NCBI GenBank assembly: GCA_037176705.1
Contig: CM073905.1
Location: forward strand, 33,078,986-33,142,985
Source of the DNA: Molossus alvarezi
Lineage: Eukaryota; Chordata; Mammalia; Chiroptera; Molossidae
Direction: 5' to 3'
Length of the DNA stretch: 64,000 nt
In this document: one piece after another, positions 1 through 10,130 of the stretch
How positions within the stretch are numbered: position 1 is the stretch's first letter
Layout of the letters: each line of letters opens with the position of its first letter
Made by a program: the position numbers and the translations under genes
The notes under the pieces: model-generated
Seen by the model: only the letters and a program-made list of their open reading frames with translations
The model's database searches: none
What the model was told of the DNA's origin: nothing

Positions 1-690
1 ACCCCCACTGGAGCAAGGTTCTTTGCCCTCGTGGCTTCGGGGGGAAGTCGGGACAGTAGAGAACAAAGGAAAATGGAGTATCGCCCTGGCTTTTGAAATT
101 CAAAATCCTACACCTTTTCATGGGGAACTTGGGGCATAGATAGTATATTTGGTTTTTATTATGAAGAAGAGTAAGATTTCATTCCCTGAGTTAGAAAGGG
201 ACACCCAAGCTGCGGGGGGGGGGGGGGGGGAGCGGAAGATGATTTGAGAAGGAAAGAGAGAAGGAGGCCAAGGGGAGGACCCAGCCAGAAGAGACTGAAC
301 AGACATGAGGGGCTGGATCAACCTCCTCCTGAAGGTGTATCCACAAGCCAGGTAGGATCTGAGCAGTGTGAAATTGTCCAGTGTCCACTCCAATGAGTTC
401 TGGGGACCACTCTGGCTGTCTGTGGTGGTGTCCAGCTAGGACCTCCTTTCAACCATAGACAGTATGCCACGTGTTGAACATCTAGTCTGCAGCCCTGAAG
501 GTCACAGCGTGACATTTTCCTCTGAGCGACTCCTCCTTTCCTTGTTCCAGGCACTTGTAACTTGGAGAGGGATGGAGGTGGAGGGTGACCCCTGAACATA
601 ATGTGTGCTGTGCCTGCATGAGGCTCAACAGAACCAGTTCAAGTCTGCCTCTGAGCTGGGGCACTTGTGGGAGAATCCTCTGGGCTCGGA
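1..690. other. Unassigned sequence, no gene seen
   Basis: No recognisable repeat or conserved frame apart from a 17-base G run. The short open frames here overlap each other on both strands and show no family motif. Probably old single-copy intergenic or intronic sequence. Confidence 0.5.
214..230 (+). repeat. Homopolymer (G)17
   Basis: Seventeen consecutive G residues are read directly. Length is likely polymorphic and error-prone in sequencing; a run like this can also form a G-quadruplex. Confidence 0.95.
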
Positions 691-900
691 GCTCCCAGCT
701 TTATTTAGGTCTTGGCTCAAATGTCATCCTTCAGGAAGGCCTTCCCTGGCTTTGGATGGAAGACCCAGTTACCCTCTGACTTACGAGTCCATGTCCTCCC
801 TTTTCTCACTAACAGAAATGGTCTTCCCTGTTTGTTTACTTCTTCAGCATCTCTGTCCTACCTAGAAGGTGCACTCCCACAATCGTAGGACCAGGTGGGC
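690..900 (+). mobile_element. L2 LINE 3' fragment
   Basis: The text runs through the L2 3' pattern: a 'CTCAAATGTCATCCTTCAGGA' type opening, then 'AAGGCCTTCCCTGGCT', CT-rich spacing, and an 'AGAAGGTGCACTCC' tail region. Heavily diverged, as expected for a mammal-wide repeat over 100 My old. No coding capacity. Confidence 0.65.
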
Positions 901-984
901 TTGTTCATGGGGCCATGCCCAGTGCTTGGTCCTGGGCAAGCCCTTCCCATCCTGAGGGAGGCATTTAATACTCTGGAAGGAACA

Positions 985-1730
985 CATGAACTCAAATCCA
1001 AACTGTATTACTGCAGACCTCTTGCTGGCAAAGGAATGAATGGGTCTATTTAGAGGGGGATGAAATGGGAGGGTGGAATCACCGATGAAATATCAGTTGG
1101 GGTCAAACCAGTCATGGAACGGGGAGAAGACCATCTCAGCAGGAACCAGGGGCTGTGTTGATGAACTCGAGATTCAGATGGTCCAGGTGGACATCTCCTG
1201 CTTGAAGTGAGCACCCTCGTGACGATGAGGTGAACCTTGGCCAAGTTGGAAGGTGTAGCCTCCTCTGTGCGGACTTTCATTTCAATGAGATAAAGTTCCT
1301 GATTGCTTAACTCCCTGTATGGTTTTTAAACGCATCTCTGCCAGAGCCACAGATCATTCAAGGGCCATCCTGAATGGGGAACGCATGGACCTGCTTCTTC
1401 GTGAGCAGGAGATCAGTCCCCTTGGTTTCCTCTGCCCTGGAGCCAGAGGTGGGCACTGCTTGCCAGAGTCAGCCAACAGGCCAGGGGTCTCTGGAGAGGT
1501 GGATCTGCCCTGTACAAAGGGGAGGGGAGGGGGTTGCTGGGGCACAGTCAGGGAGACCCTATTCCCTATTGGGTTCCAGGATCGAGGGGTGTCCTCAGTC
1601 CAGCAGTTGGTCAAGCGGAGGGAAGAAAGGCTGATCAGAAGGTGGGGGTGGTCTCCCTGGCAGGCTAGGGAAGGACAAATAGCCTAAGAACAGTAGAAGT
1701 GACATAATTAATGAATATTCTAGGGGCCTT
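985..1730. other. Unassigned sequence
   Basis: GC-moderate sequence with overlapping open frames of 122 codons or fewer on both strands. I recognise no repeat family, splice structure or protein motif. Confidence 0.45.
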
Positions 1731-1734
1731 AATG

Positions 1735-2300
1735 AAAATATACTTTTTAAAATAAAAATGAAAGAACACAGACAAGCCAAAAGAAACAAAATATATACAT
1801 GCATAATCCCTCTACCCAGACATAACATTATTAACATGTGGTTTGGCTTTCCAATAATTTTATTCGTAAATATATATTCTTTTTATTAAAATAAAGTTAT
1901 ACAGTATATACCGTTGTGACTTGTCTTTCTCACTTAGCATGATGTCAAGGCAAATTTCCTTGAAAATAAATGCAGAGCTCCCTCATCATTGTTGATCGTT
2001 ACATAAGAGTCCAAAGTACGGATGGCTTGTCATTAAATAGTAATTTAACCAAGTTACTATTGTTGACATTTAGGCCATTTCCAATTTTTTTTTTTTGCAG
2101 TCATGAATAACACTGCTGTGAGCACCCTTTTACGTCCCTGTTTTCATATATTTCTGCATATTTCTTTATAATAAATTAATTTCAGTGGAATTGCTGGGTC
2201 AATGGGTAGCACATTGTTATGATTTCTTGACATATGTTGCCAAGAAGCCTTTCTAGAAAGGTATATCAATTAAATTCTTGCAAGGCGTATTGATGAGATG
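1735..2300 (-). mobile_element. Old L1 (L1M/HAL1-type) fragment
   Basis: Antisense L1 hallmarks occur in order on the plus strand: 'CATAATCCCTCTACCCAGA', 'CTTAGCATGATGTCAAGG', 'GACATTTAGGCCATTTCCAA', 'ATGAATAACACTGCTGTGAG' and 'GTGGAATTGCTGGGTCAATG'. Diverged and indel-ridden, with no ORF. The exact subfamily needs a library search. Confidence 0.65.
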
Positions 2301-2417
2301 ATGTCTTGATAGAAATTACCTTAAAAGCAATAGATGCGTCTAAAAAAATAACCAAACAATACAGAAACATGAAGTGGAACCTGTTGCTCTAATTTTTCTT
2401 CCAAGAGAAGGTCATAT

Positions 2418-2672
2418 ATGTATATATTTTTTTTATCCTCACCCGAGGACATTTTTCCATTTTTTTTGTTCAGGTACAGTAGGGGGGAGAGAGAGGAACA
2501 GAGAGAGAGAAACATCAACGTGAAAGGGACACATCGAGTGGCTGCCACCAGCACAACCGACCAGGGCCAGGGACAAACTGCAACCGAGGTACGTGCCCTT
2601 AGCAGGAACTGAACCCGGGTCTCTCAGGACCACAGGCCGATGCTCTAACCGCTGAGCCAAACCAGCCAGGGC
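2418..2672 (-). mobile_element. Ves SINE, long class
   Basis: A complete tRNA-derived bat SINE in reverse orientation. Its 3' tail reads 'TATCCTCACCCGAGGACATT' on this strand and its 5' head ends in CCAGCCAGGGC. A perfect 13-bp target-site duplication GAGAAGGTCATAT lies at 2405-2417 and 2673-2685, proving insertion by LINE machinery. B-box-like GAACCCGGG is retained. Tail variant: CAGGTACAG before the A-rich end. Confidence 0.95.
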
Positions 2673-2739
2673 GAGAAGGTCATATTTTTACTGCACTGAT
2701 GTCAGATCCCAGTTTTCACTGACTCTTAATTTGCCACCC

Positions 2740-2847
2740 TCTTTAGACTTGTTCTGGGCTCCGCGCTCTGGGAGGGCAGAGGCTAGATTTGTTGTGTTCA
2801 TTTTTGCATACGCTGGCCTATTTCAGGCCTGGCGCACAGTGGACATC
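2740..2847 (+). mobile_element. L2 3' end, left part
   Basis: 'GGGAGGGCAGAGGCTAGATT' followed by 'GCCTGGCGCACAGTGGACAT' matches the closing part of L2 ('GGCACATAGTAGG...AATAAATG'). It stops exactly where the MaLR LTR starts; an 'ACTTATTAAAATGAGC' stretch beyond the LTR at 3905 may be its displaced tail. Confidence 0.6.
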
Positions 2848-3906
2848 TGTGGTGTAACAGATTGTCCCCAAATGTAGCAGCTGAGGACAATACACATTTG
2901 TGATCTCACGCAGTTTCTGTGGGTCAGAAATCTGGGAGTGGCTTAGCTCAGGGGCTCTCTCTGGTTGTTGGGTGGGGCTGCAGTCTTATCTGAAGGCTTG
3001 ACTGGGGCTGGAGGACCCTCCCGAGATATGTCACTCACATGACTCTGATGTTGGCGGGAGGTCTCAGTCCCTTGCCACGTGGGGTGTGCACAGGCTGCTT
3101 GAGAGCCCAGACAGCATGGCGGCTGGCTTCCCTCTGAGAAATGGTCCAAAAGAGTGGGAAGGTGGGGGCTGCAGTATCTTTTTTAAAAATGTATTATTTT
3201 TTTCCCTTTTTATAAAAAAAATTTTTTTTTCTTTTCAATTACAGTTTACATTCAATCTTATTTTATATACGTTTCAAGTTATAGCATAGTGGTTAGATGA
3301 GCATATACTTTACAAAGTGTTTCCCCTGGTATTTCCAGTACCCACCTGGCCCCATACATAGTTATTACCCTGTTATTGACTATATTTCCTGTGCTGTACT
3401 TTACATCCCTGTGACTATTTTGTATCTACAAAGCTGTACTTCTCAATCCCTTCACCTTTATCACCAAGTCTCCCAACACCTCTCCCCTCTGACAACCATC
3501 AGAATGTTCTCCGTGTCTATGAGTCTGTCTCAATTTTATTCATTTATTTTGTTCTTTAGATTCCGCATATAAGTGGAATCACATGGCATTTGTCTTTCTC
3601 TGACTGACTTCTTGCACTTAACACAATACCCTCTAGGTCCATCCATGTTGTTACAAATGGTAAGATTTCATCCTTTTTTATAGTCAAGTAATATTCCATT
3701 GTATGTACGTACCACAGCTTGTTTCGTCCATTCATGGAAGCTATAGTGTCTTTTATGACCTAGACTGGAAGCCACACTCTATTATCTCCACAATATTTCA
3801 CTGGTTACCTTGCTCAGCCTTATGCAGTGTGGAAGGGTCCTCCATAAGGACATCAGTTCCAGGTGGCAGGGATCATTGGGGACCATCTTGGAGGCTGGCC
3901 ACCACA
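2848..3906 (-). mobile_element. MaLR (MLT1-type) solo LTR, split by L1
   Basis: The element runs from TGTGGTGTAACAG to GGAGGCTGGCCACCACA, keeping the TG...CA-type termini of an LTR. Internal landmarks 'GTTTCTGTGGGTCAGAAATC', 'AAGGCTTGACTGGGGCTGGA', 'CAGCATGGCGGCTGGCTTCC', then after the L1 'TCTTTTATGACCTAGACTGG' and 'GGGACCATCTTGGAGGCTGG' give both halves in order. The L1 occupies 3183-3739. No internal retroviral region survives. Confidence 0.75.
3183..3739 (-). mobile_element. 5'-truncated L1 inserted in the LTR
   Basis: Poly-T near 3183-3238 is the reversed poly-A tail. The sequence ends in the reverse complement of the L1 ORF2 C-terminal region and 3' UTR ('AGGTCCATCCATGTTGTTAC', 'AATATTCCATTGTATGTACG'). 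An imperfect 15-bp duplication flanks it (GCTGCAGTATCTTTT at 3168-3182; GCTATAGTGTCTTTT at 3740-3754; three differences), so the insertion is old. Confidence 0.8.
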
Positions 3907-4470
3907 CTTATTAAAATGAGCTAAATAAATTGAGCCATTGAATCATAGCCTCAGAACTGGAAGAGGCCAAGGGTGTTCTCTATGCCTTCCCAGCTGTTCT
4001 GTGTAGAGACAGAATAATTATCTGAGAATTGAGTTTGGATGAAGCTGCGTATTTGCTGCAGAAGCTGCCAATTTGAACCATTCCTGCTGTGAGTCAGGAT
4101 GGGCCAGCAACAGCTTAAAACTCCCAAAGACATCTGGGAAATTCCCAGGGGGCTGGGTCTTGTGGTTCAGACCACAGGCTTAGGGAAAAATTGGTTCTTG
4201 CCACTCCAAGGAATGCCAGGCCTGCATGTCAATCAAGACAGGGTGGGTCATTTGGCCAAGGGAGGTCACTCTCATCATTGAAATACTCAGTAGTTTACGA
4301 CCTCTATAAAGCTATTAGCCTCGAGAGATGAGGGGAAAGTGGTTACCAGCACCCTTTGTCTCTCTGGGGTCCATTAGCATTAGGGTTGTAAACTCCATCT
4401 CCGGCCATGGGTGACTGGTTTTATTATCAATCAATTACTCATGCTTGTCAGCAAGTTTCGAGCATCCCAC
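3907..4470. other. Mostly unassigned, one possible L3/MIR3 scrap
   Basis: 'ATCATAGCCTCAGAACTGGA' near 3944 resembles an ancient mammalian repeat motif (L3/MIR3 type), but I cannot follow it further. The remainder is unrecognised. AT-rich 'TTTATTATCAATCAATTACT' near 4420 contains homeodomain-like cores. Confidence 0.35.
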
Positions 4471-4477
4471 ATGCATA

Positions 4478-4585
4478 GAATCTGGCCAGATAACCCTGGG
4501 CACTTTGGACAATTCGACTCTATGCACCTCAGTGTCCCCGTATGTCAACTAAGAGGTTGGACTAGGTCAGATGTCCCACCCTTCT
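4478..4585 (+). mobile_element. MIR-family (MIR3-like) fragment
   Basis: 'ATAACCCTGGGCACTTTGGA', then 'CACCTCAGTGTCCCC' and 'AAGAGGTTGGACTAGGTCAG' follow the order of a MIR-related core with the 'GGTTGGACTAGAT' tail. Highly diverged. Confidence 0.5.
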
Positions 4586-5590
4586 CACCACAAAAGTGTT
4601 TTTCCTTTCCTTTCCTTCTGTTGTGTTTATTTCATGCTTTGAAGTGATGTCTCTAGCAGTCAGAATTTCTTAAAAATCTGTTTCTCCTCCCCGGTATTAT
4701 TTAACGTTGTTAAAGATCATGACCTTTACGTAAAACTGGAACGCGCCGCTGACAATGAAAGACTCTGCCCGCCGCAGGCAGTGCTGCCCCCTGGGTGGCC
4801 GGGTATTTCTGCAGAGCGCCCCCCGTCGGTAAACAATGTGAGCTCCCTGAAAGCAGGATTCCATGGAAGGGACACCAGGCAGGCCGGTGGGTAAGACTCG
4901 GCCCCCAAGCAGCCCTCCTGGAACTGAGGCCAGCCTTGGGGCGCTGGGACCACCCTGCAGACACAAGTCCTGGAGTCCCTCAAGCATCCAGTTGACCTCA
5001 CGCCTGGGCGAGAGGGTCCGACAGAGCCACGAAAGGGAGTCACAGGGATCAAGACCCGTGCAGGTCCCATCCAGACCCAGAGTGCTCTGCTCAGACAGCA
5101 GGGCCAGCCCCAGCTGGTCCCAGGCATCAGAGGGGACCTCGGATATTTCCAAGAAGGTAGTCCAAAGGGTGGGGCCTGGCTCAGGGGCTCCTTGCTCAGC
5201 TCTGAGGGCCACACGGACCGCAGGGTGATCAACATTTCCACGATGAGCTATAACTGTGCTAACCCAAAGGGAAATCAACACACTGCTGTTAATCTGAGAA
5301 GCCGAATCACTGGCAAAGGCACAGGTCTGTCCGCCTGTTGGCAACACAGAGCAAAGGCTGAATCCCAATCTTGGTACCTTCCAAGACTTTCAGGAGACCA
5401 AAGACCCCAGTCATTATCTCACTACTCTTTATTGAGCAGCTATTTTGCCCGAGACCCTTTACACATAGTATTTCTTATCCTTTATAAGAACCTGTGTAAG
5501 GAGTCCTTCTACAGACACATAACACTGAGAACCACAACACCTTCTTCAGGATGACAAATGAAGGCACAGTCAGTCTCCTAGAATTATTCT
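4586..5590. other. Unassigned GC-rich sequence
   Basis: Contains a 223-codon minus-strand open frame (4697-5368), but no domain is recognisable and this length is expected by chance at this GC content. An AGGGGGCAGC core (reverse of 4782-4792) is a partial CTCF-like match. No repeat family recognised. Confidence 0.4.
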
Positions 5591-5606
5591 TTAATAATTG
5601 CATCGA

Positions 5607-5861
5607 GCCCTGGCCGGTTTGGCTCAGCGGTTGGAGCGTCAGCCTGCGGTACAGAGAGACCCGGGTTCGGTTCCCGCTAAGGGCATGTACTTCGGTTGCA
5701 GTTTGTCCCCGGCCCTGGTTGGTCGTGTGGGTGGCAGCCACTCGATGTGTCCCTTCACGTCGATGTTTCTCTCTCTCTCTCCCTTCCTCTCTCTCCCTCC
5801 CACTCTATCTGTAAAAAAAATGGAAAAATATCCTCTGGTGAGGATAAAAAAATAATAATAA
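5607..5861 (+). mobile_element. Ves SINE, long class
   Basis: Head GCCCTGGCCGGTTTGGC, A box at about 5620-5638 and B box GGGTTCGGTTCCC at 5663-5675 are intact, so the internal RNA polymerase III promoter looks functional. The tail reads ATCCTCTGGTGAGGATAAAA then an ATA-rich run. Perfect 15-bp TSD TAATAATTGCATCGA at 5592-5606 and 5862-5876. Little divergence from other long copies suggests a young insertion. Confidence 0.95.
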
Positions 5862-5879
5862 TAATAATTGCATCGAACA

Positions 5880-6085
5880 TTTATTGAAGGCTCTTTATGT
5901 ACCAGGTATTGTTTGAGCACTTTCTATGTACTAAGTACCTAATCTTAACAGTGCTTTGAGAGAGGAGCTATCATTACCCCCTTTTGACAGATGAGTAGGC
6001 TGAGGCTCAGGGAGGTTACATCACAGGCCAATGTCACAGAGCTTGTATGTGACGGACAAGAGATTTGAAACCAGGTTGTCAGCTA
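5880..6085 (-). mobile_element. MIR SINE
   Basis: Reversed MIR order: 'GAGCACTTTCTATGTACTAA', 'ATCATTACCCCCTTTTGACA', 'TGAGGCTCAGGGAGGTTA', then 'GAAACCAGGTTGTC'. Near full length. Confidence 0.85.
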
Positions 6086-6234
6086 CCTATGCTGAGTTCT
6101 TAGCTGGGAAACCACACTGTGTTTCTTTGACCTCACTTTCCCGAGATTCTATCCCAAGAAGACCTGTTAAGGGCGTCTTCTGGAAGACATGTGCTTGGGT
6201 GGCCAAGCTACTCAGCTTAATCTTTGGAAGTAGA

Positions 6235-6390
6235 AAACTAGACTTTACATCTTTTACAGTAACTCACTCCACCTCTCTGAGCCTCAGGTTCTTCCTCTGT
6301 AGAATGGGGACAATCTCATCGTGCTGGAGGGCCACTGTGAAGTGACACAGGGTATATAAGGCGCTGGGTTCATAGGGACTTGTTAGCATT
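6235..6390 (+). mobile_element. MIR SINE, 3' two-thirds
   Basis: 'CTCTGAGCCTCAGGTTCTTC', 'TGTAGAATGGGGACAATCTC' and a following GGCGCTGGGTTCATAG track the MIR core and 3' part in sense orientation. Confidence 0.75.
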
Positions 6391-6393
6391 TCT

Positions 6394-6613
6394 TAAAAAA
6401 ATTTTTTTTTCTTTATTGATTTAAGAGAGAGAGGAAGGGAGAGGGAGAGAAAGAGAGAAACATCGATGAGAGACAACATCGATTGGCCGCTTCCTACATG
6501 CCCCCCACTGGGGATCAGGCCTACAACCCGGGCATGTGCCCTGACCAGGAATTGAGTTGGCGACCTCTTGGTGCCTGGGTCGACGCTCAACCACTAAGCC
6601 ACACCGGCTGGGC
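6394..6613 (-). mobile_element. Ves SINE, short class
   Basis: Reverse-oriented short-class copy: 'TTTATTGATTTAAGAGAGAG', a CATCGATGAGAGACAACATC motif, 'GCCCCCCACTGGGGATCAGG', and the tRNA head ending in CACACCGGCTGGGC. The TSD is unclear, suggesting an older insertion next to the MIR. Confidence 0.9.
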
Positions 6614-7860
6614 AACATTTTCATTCTTAGCCCAAGCTACCCCAGGAAGTGATGATGATATGGCAAAGGTGGCCGTGATTGCCCACGCAAAATGGCCTTA
6701 GGCTCCCAGGCCAACAGGCTAGGGACACATGGTAACGTCAGGAGAAATCGTGGTACTTTTGGCGAGAGCTGCAGTAGGCAGAGTGGAGCAGATTGGAGAC
6801 GGAAAGAACTTACACCTGTGTCTCAGGCTGGGTTTTCTGGAAGCAGACACTGAGTTACCTGCATTGGGCCAAACTGGCCAGGAACCTATAACGCCCATCA
6901 TTTGCTACTGGAAGGGCATGACCTTGGGCGAGGCGCGCTCTGCAGCTGACGGGGACCTGAAGGGGCCGGCTGCTGGGGGCCATCTGCTGCCATACTCCTG
7001 CAGCTGGACAGCAGGTTCCTGCTTGAAGAAGGATCTGGAAGGCCCATCCTTGTGTCTACCAAGCCTGTGAGGCTGATGGGGCCGAGGATGCTGGGAAAGA
7101 AGTGATGAGGTCATTGGGCTGAGCGGACAAACCACATGTTTAGTCTACTTTCTGCCCTCTCCTCCCACCCCCTGCCCAAGGCTGGATACATTGTTTCTCA
7201 TTGTCCAGGTCCTGCCTGGCCATCAAGAATGCCCTCGAACACCTCCCGTCTGGCAGCAGATGCTGGCTCTCATCTCTGCAGAAACCCTTGTGCTGGGCAA
7301 ATAGTCATCTCTCTCTACTGTGAGTCCAATGCTTCTCTGCGGGCTGCTCACGACCAACAGGCTTAGAATGGAAGCATCTGAGGTTGTCTGCCCTTCAGCC
7401 CTTGACGTCTGAGAACACAAGAGGCCAATCCACGGCCACGTAAGGCTTCCGCAGGCCGGCTGCGTCCGGGGAGCCGGAGAACAGGCGGCCACACCCGTGT
7501 CCCTCGGGGACACGTCCAGGAACTCGGGCTGCGGGCCGATGGAAAAGTCAGGCTGAAGCTACGTCCTGCCTTCCTGTTTCCTACGGCGCTGAAAGATGTC
7601 GGCACACTTTGCGGATTCGGTGGATTTCTGGAACATCTCAAGAAGAGCAGCTGCGTGGGGAGCCAAGAGGGAGGCCAGAGACAGAGGCAGAGTGAAAGCA
7701 GAACAGCAGGGACTGTGGGGACAACTGTATGTGACTTAGGATTTGGTGACTCAGCAGAAGAGTATGACTAATAATTGTGGTGTGCCCATGTATAACATAA
7801 TGAACAATTTAGTGTGGCAATAAAATGTTCCTATAGTCGAAGTTGGGTAGATGTAGAGAG
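6614..7860. other. Unassigned sequence with a CpG-dense core
   Basis: No repeat or gene recognised. About 20 CpG dinucleotides fall in 7429-7622, well above the surrounding density. Open frames here are short and overlap on both strands. Confidence 0.45.
7429..7622. promoter_or_regulatory. CpG-dense segment, possible regulatory element
   Basis: I count about 20 CpG in roughly 194 bp of about 62% GC, giving an observed/expected ratio near 0.9 by hand. It also has an ETS-like CTTCCTGTTTCC at 7570-7581. Too short for a standard CpG island; a regulatory role is inference only. Confidence 0.3.
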
Positions 7861-7865
7861 CAGTT

Positions 7866-8017
7866 AATTAGACTTGATGTTTATTGAGCCCTCTGGGTGC
7901 TCGCATCATCTCATTTCGTCTCCCAGGAACCCCAGACGGGAGGGACTGTTATTATCCCCACTGTATACCGATGGGGAAATTTAGTCTCAGAAAAGTGAAC
8001 TCACTCACTCAGTTCAA
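7866..8017 (-). mobile_element. MIR SINE
   Basis: 'GTTATTATCCCCACTGTATA' and 'GATGGGGAAATTTAGTCTCA' mark the reversed MIR core. It directly abuts a Ves SINE, and a plus-strand MIR lies on the other side. Confidence 0.8.
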
Positions 8018-8034
8018 CAATAATCTGTGGAGCC

Positions 8035-8285
8035 CCGGCCAGTTTGGCTCAGCGGTTAGAACATTGGCCCCCGGACCAGAGTCCCGGGTTTGGTTCCCGC
8101 TAAGGGCACATACCTCAGTTGTAGTTTGTCCCCGGCCCCGGCTGGGGTCGTGTGGGTGGCAGCCAGTCGATGTGTCTCTCTCACATTGATGTCTCTCTCT
8201 CTCTCTCCTTCCCGCTCTATCTGAAGATAAATGTAAAAATGTCCTCAGGTGAGGATAAAAAACAAACAAACAACAAAAAAAACCC
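8035..8285 (+). mobile_element. Ves SINE, long class (GAAGATAAATG tail type)
   Basis: Head CCCCGGCCAGTTTGGCTCAG, B box near 8087, and the tail CTGAAGATAAATGTAAAAAT then CCTCAGGTGAGGATAAAA. TSD of 14-17 bp, CAATAATCTGTGGAGCC, at 8018-8034 and 8286-8302 (the final GCC may be part of the SINE head). Confidence 0.95.
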
Positions 8286-8302
8286 CAATAATCTGTGGAG
8301 CC

Positions 8303-8575
8303 AGCTGGAGGAAGAAGTAGCATAGCATGAGTGGGCTTTTAGGGGAACAAACTTAGAGCCAGATCATCTGGGTTTGACTTACAGCTGTACTATTAGCTGT
8401 GTGACCCTGGACAAGTGACTTAGCCTCTCTGTTTCTTAACTGCGAAATGGGGCCGGTAACAAGGACGTACCGCAGACGGGCACTGAGGATTATGTGAGTT
8501 GACATGTGTGGTGTTCTTAGTACCTGGCACACAGTAGACAGTTCATCAGCGATGGCCTTACTGTTATTTTATACG
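8303..8575 (+). mobile_element. MIR SINE, near full length
   Basis: 'TAGAGCCAGATCATCTGGGT', 'AGCTGTGTGACCCTGGACAA', 'AGCCTCTCTGTTTCTTAACT' and 'TACCTGGCACACAGTAGACA' span nearly all of MIR in sense order. Confidence 0.9.
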
Positions 8576-9915
8576 GACGTATTCAGATAACTGACCCCAC
8601 AGCGCCCAGATTCGAATCCCACCATGGCGATGAGAATCATAGTAACCCTTGAGCACTGAGCACAGAACGGAAGGGTCCGTACAAACGTTAGAGTGGCTCC
8701 TAGATATCGATGCTGTATCAGTGAACTTAGAGATCTAAAAGCCATTTACGGAGCTCAGGCTTCTGCAGGCGGGTGCACTGTGGCTCAGCCAGGGGGCGTT
8801 CTGGGAGGGCTGGGGAACAGGCTCTGCCTTTTCACGGGAGGAGCAGACAAGTCACATCGCAAAGGAGGGTGTAAAAGCACGATGTTTGCAAGGAATCCAG
8901 AAGTTACTATACAACCTGCATCTGTAAAATGGGACCCGGCACAGTTCCACGTCACAGGACGGTTGGGAGGGTGCAGAGCCCCGGAACACGGGCTGGCCCC
9001 TGGCTCCAAGCGTGCTGGCTTCATGTATTGTTATTAGTATTATTGCTCCCGTCACGGACAGTGGGAACGATTTTTTTCCTCCCTGCTCTGCAAATTCGAG
9101 CGGCCAGGAGCGAGAGTGATGTATTACAACCTCTACTACATGTGATGAGCCATGGACAGCCCTTTCAAATCCCATTTCCTACTGCTGGGAAGATAAACGA
9201 AGATACCTTCTCCAAGCCAGAAAAACAAGACAAAATAAATAATAACCGAGTGCAGTATTTCACCCCGCGGTGCCCCTGACAGGGAGACCCGCAGAAGGAT
9301 TAGGAAGCAGGTAGAAATATGAAGGAGAGTGCAATCTCCTTGGGCCAGCTTTTCTTTTTTTGCTTTTGCTTTTTTTTTTTTTTTTTCATTCAACCATGCA
9401 GATCTCCACAGTGCGAGGTCCAGACCAGGGGGTCTTTAAAGCATCACAAGCCACATTAGAGGGCTCGCTGAGGATTAAAGAAAGGATGATCTGGCCAGAG
9501 GGGCTTGTGCCTGGAGGCCTTCCAGCCCCAGCCCCGTGGCTCTGGCAAGCGGGGTATGGTTCCGATCAACACCCCAGCTTGGGATCCGGGGCTGCTGATG
9601 GGGCCTGACGGGTACTTGAGCTGGAGGAGACCACGATGCGGGTTGCCAGAGCCAAGACGCCGGCTCAGCCTGGAGAAATGTGCCAACTCTGAAGATCCTG
9701 CCCGAATCCCTGACCTTCCCCAGTTTGTTCTTTGCTTCTCTGAAGCCTGGGGCTCAGCACGGACCTCTCCTCTCGGACAGCACCTAGGCCAATACCTCCG
9801 GGGCTGGGGAACAGATGGAAGGGTCTGGCCTTCAGAGCGGGACGCTCCGAACCTCTCTGAACCCATCTGTTCCTTTCCGCTCTGACAGGTGGGCGGGGAG
9901 GACCAGGCACGACTT
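8576..9915. other. Mostly unassigned; weak MIR and a poly-T run
   Basis: A weak plus-strand MIR tail may lie at 8918-9040 ('CTGTAAAATGGGACCCGGCA'). A long T run lies around 9370-9386. CAGCCAGGGGGCGTT at 8786-8800 matches the CTCF core consensus at 13 of 15 positions. No gene recognised. Confidence 0.4.
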
Positions 9916-9919
9916 TTGT

Positions 9920-10130
9920 CAGATGTGGAAACTGAGACCACGGTGACGATGCAGATGATAACGAATGTTTCGTGGGCATCTCCTCTGTGCCAGGCAACGC
10001 GGTGAGGGCTTCGGCTGCTCTGTCTCATGCAAGCCCATTCATTTTTTCCATCTCACGAGCGAGCTCCCCGAAGCCCAGGAAAGTGGAGCCACATGCGCCA
10101 GGGCACACAGCTGGTAGACAGCACTGCTAA
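9920..10130 (-). mobile_element. MIR SINE, diverged
   Basis: 'CATCTCCTCTGTGCCAGGCA' followed by 'GGGCACACAGCTGGTAGACA' reads as reversed MIR. The intervening core is eroded. Confidence 0.55.

Noticed and set aside
4697..5368. 223-codon minus-strand open frame
   Set aside because: Codon-position GC (roughly 67/52/68%) is barely above background; at this GC several frames this long are expected by chance in 64 kb. No motif.
5607..5680. tRNA gene suggested by A and B boxes
   Set aside because: The boxes belong to the SINE head; no full cloverleaf with anticodon stem is supported.
5598..5855. Recurrent MAQRLERRPAV...-like peptides at many places
   Set aside because: These are translations of the Ves SINE tRNA head, repeated wherever a SINE lies; not a gene family.
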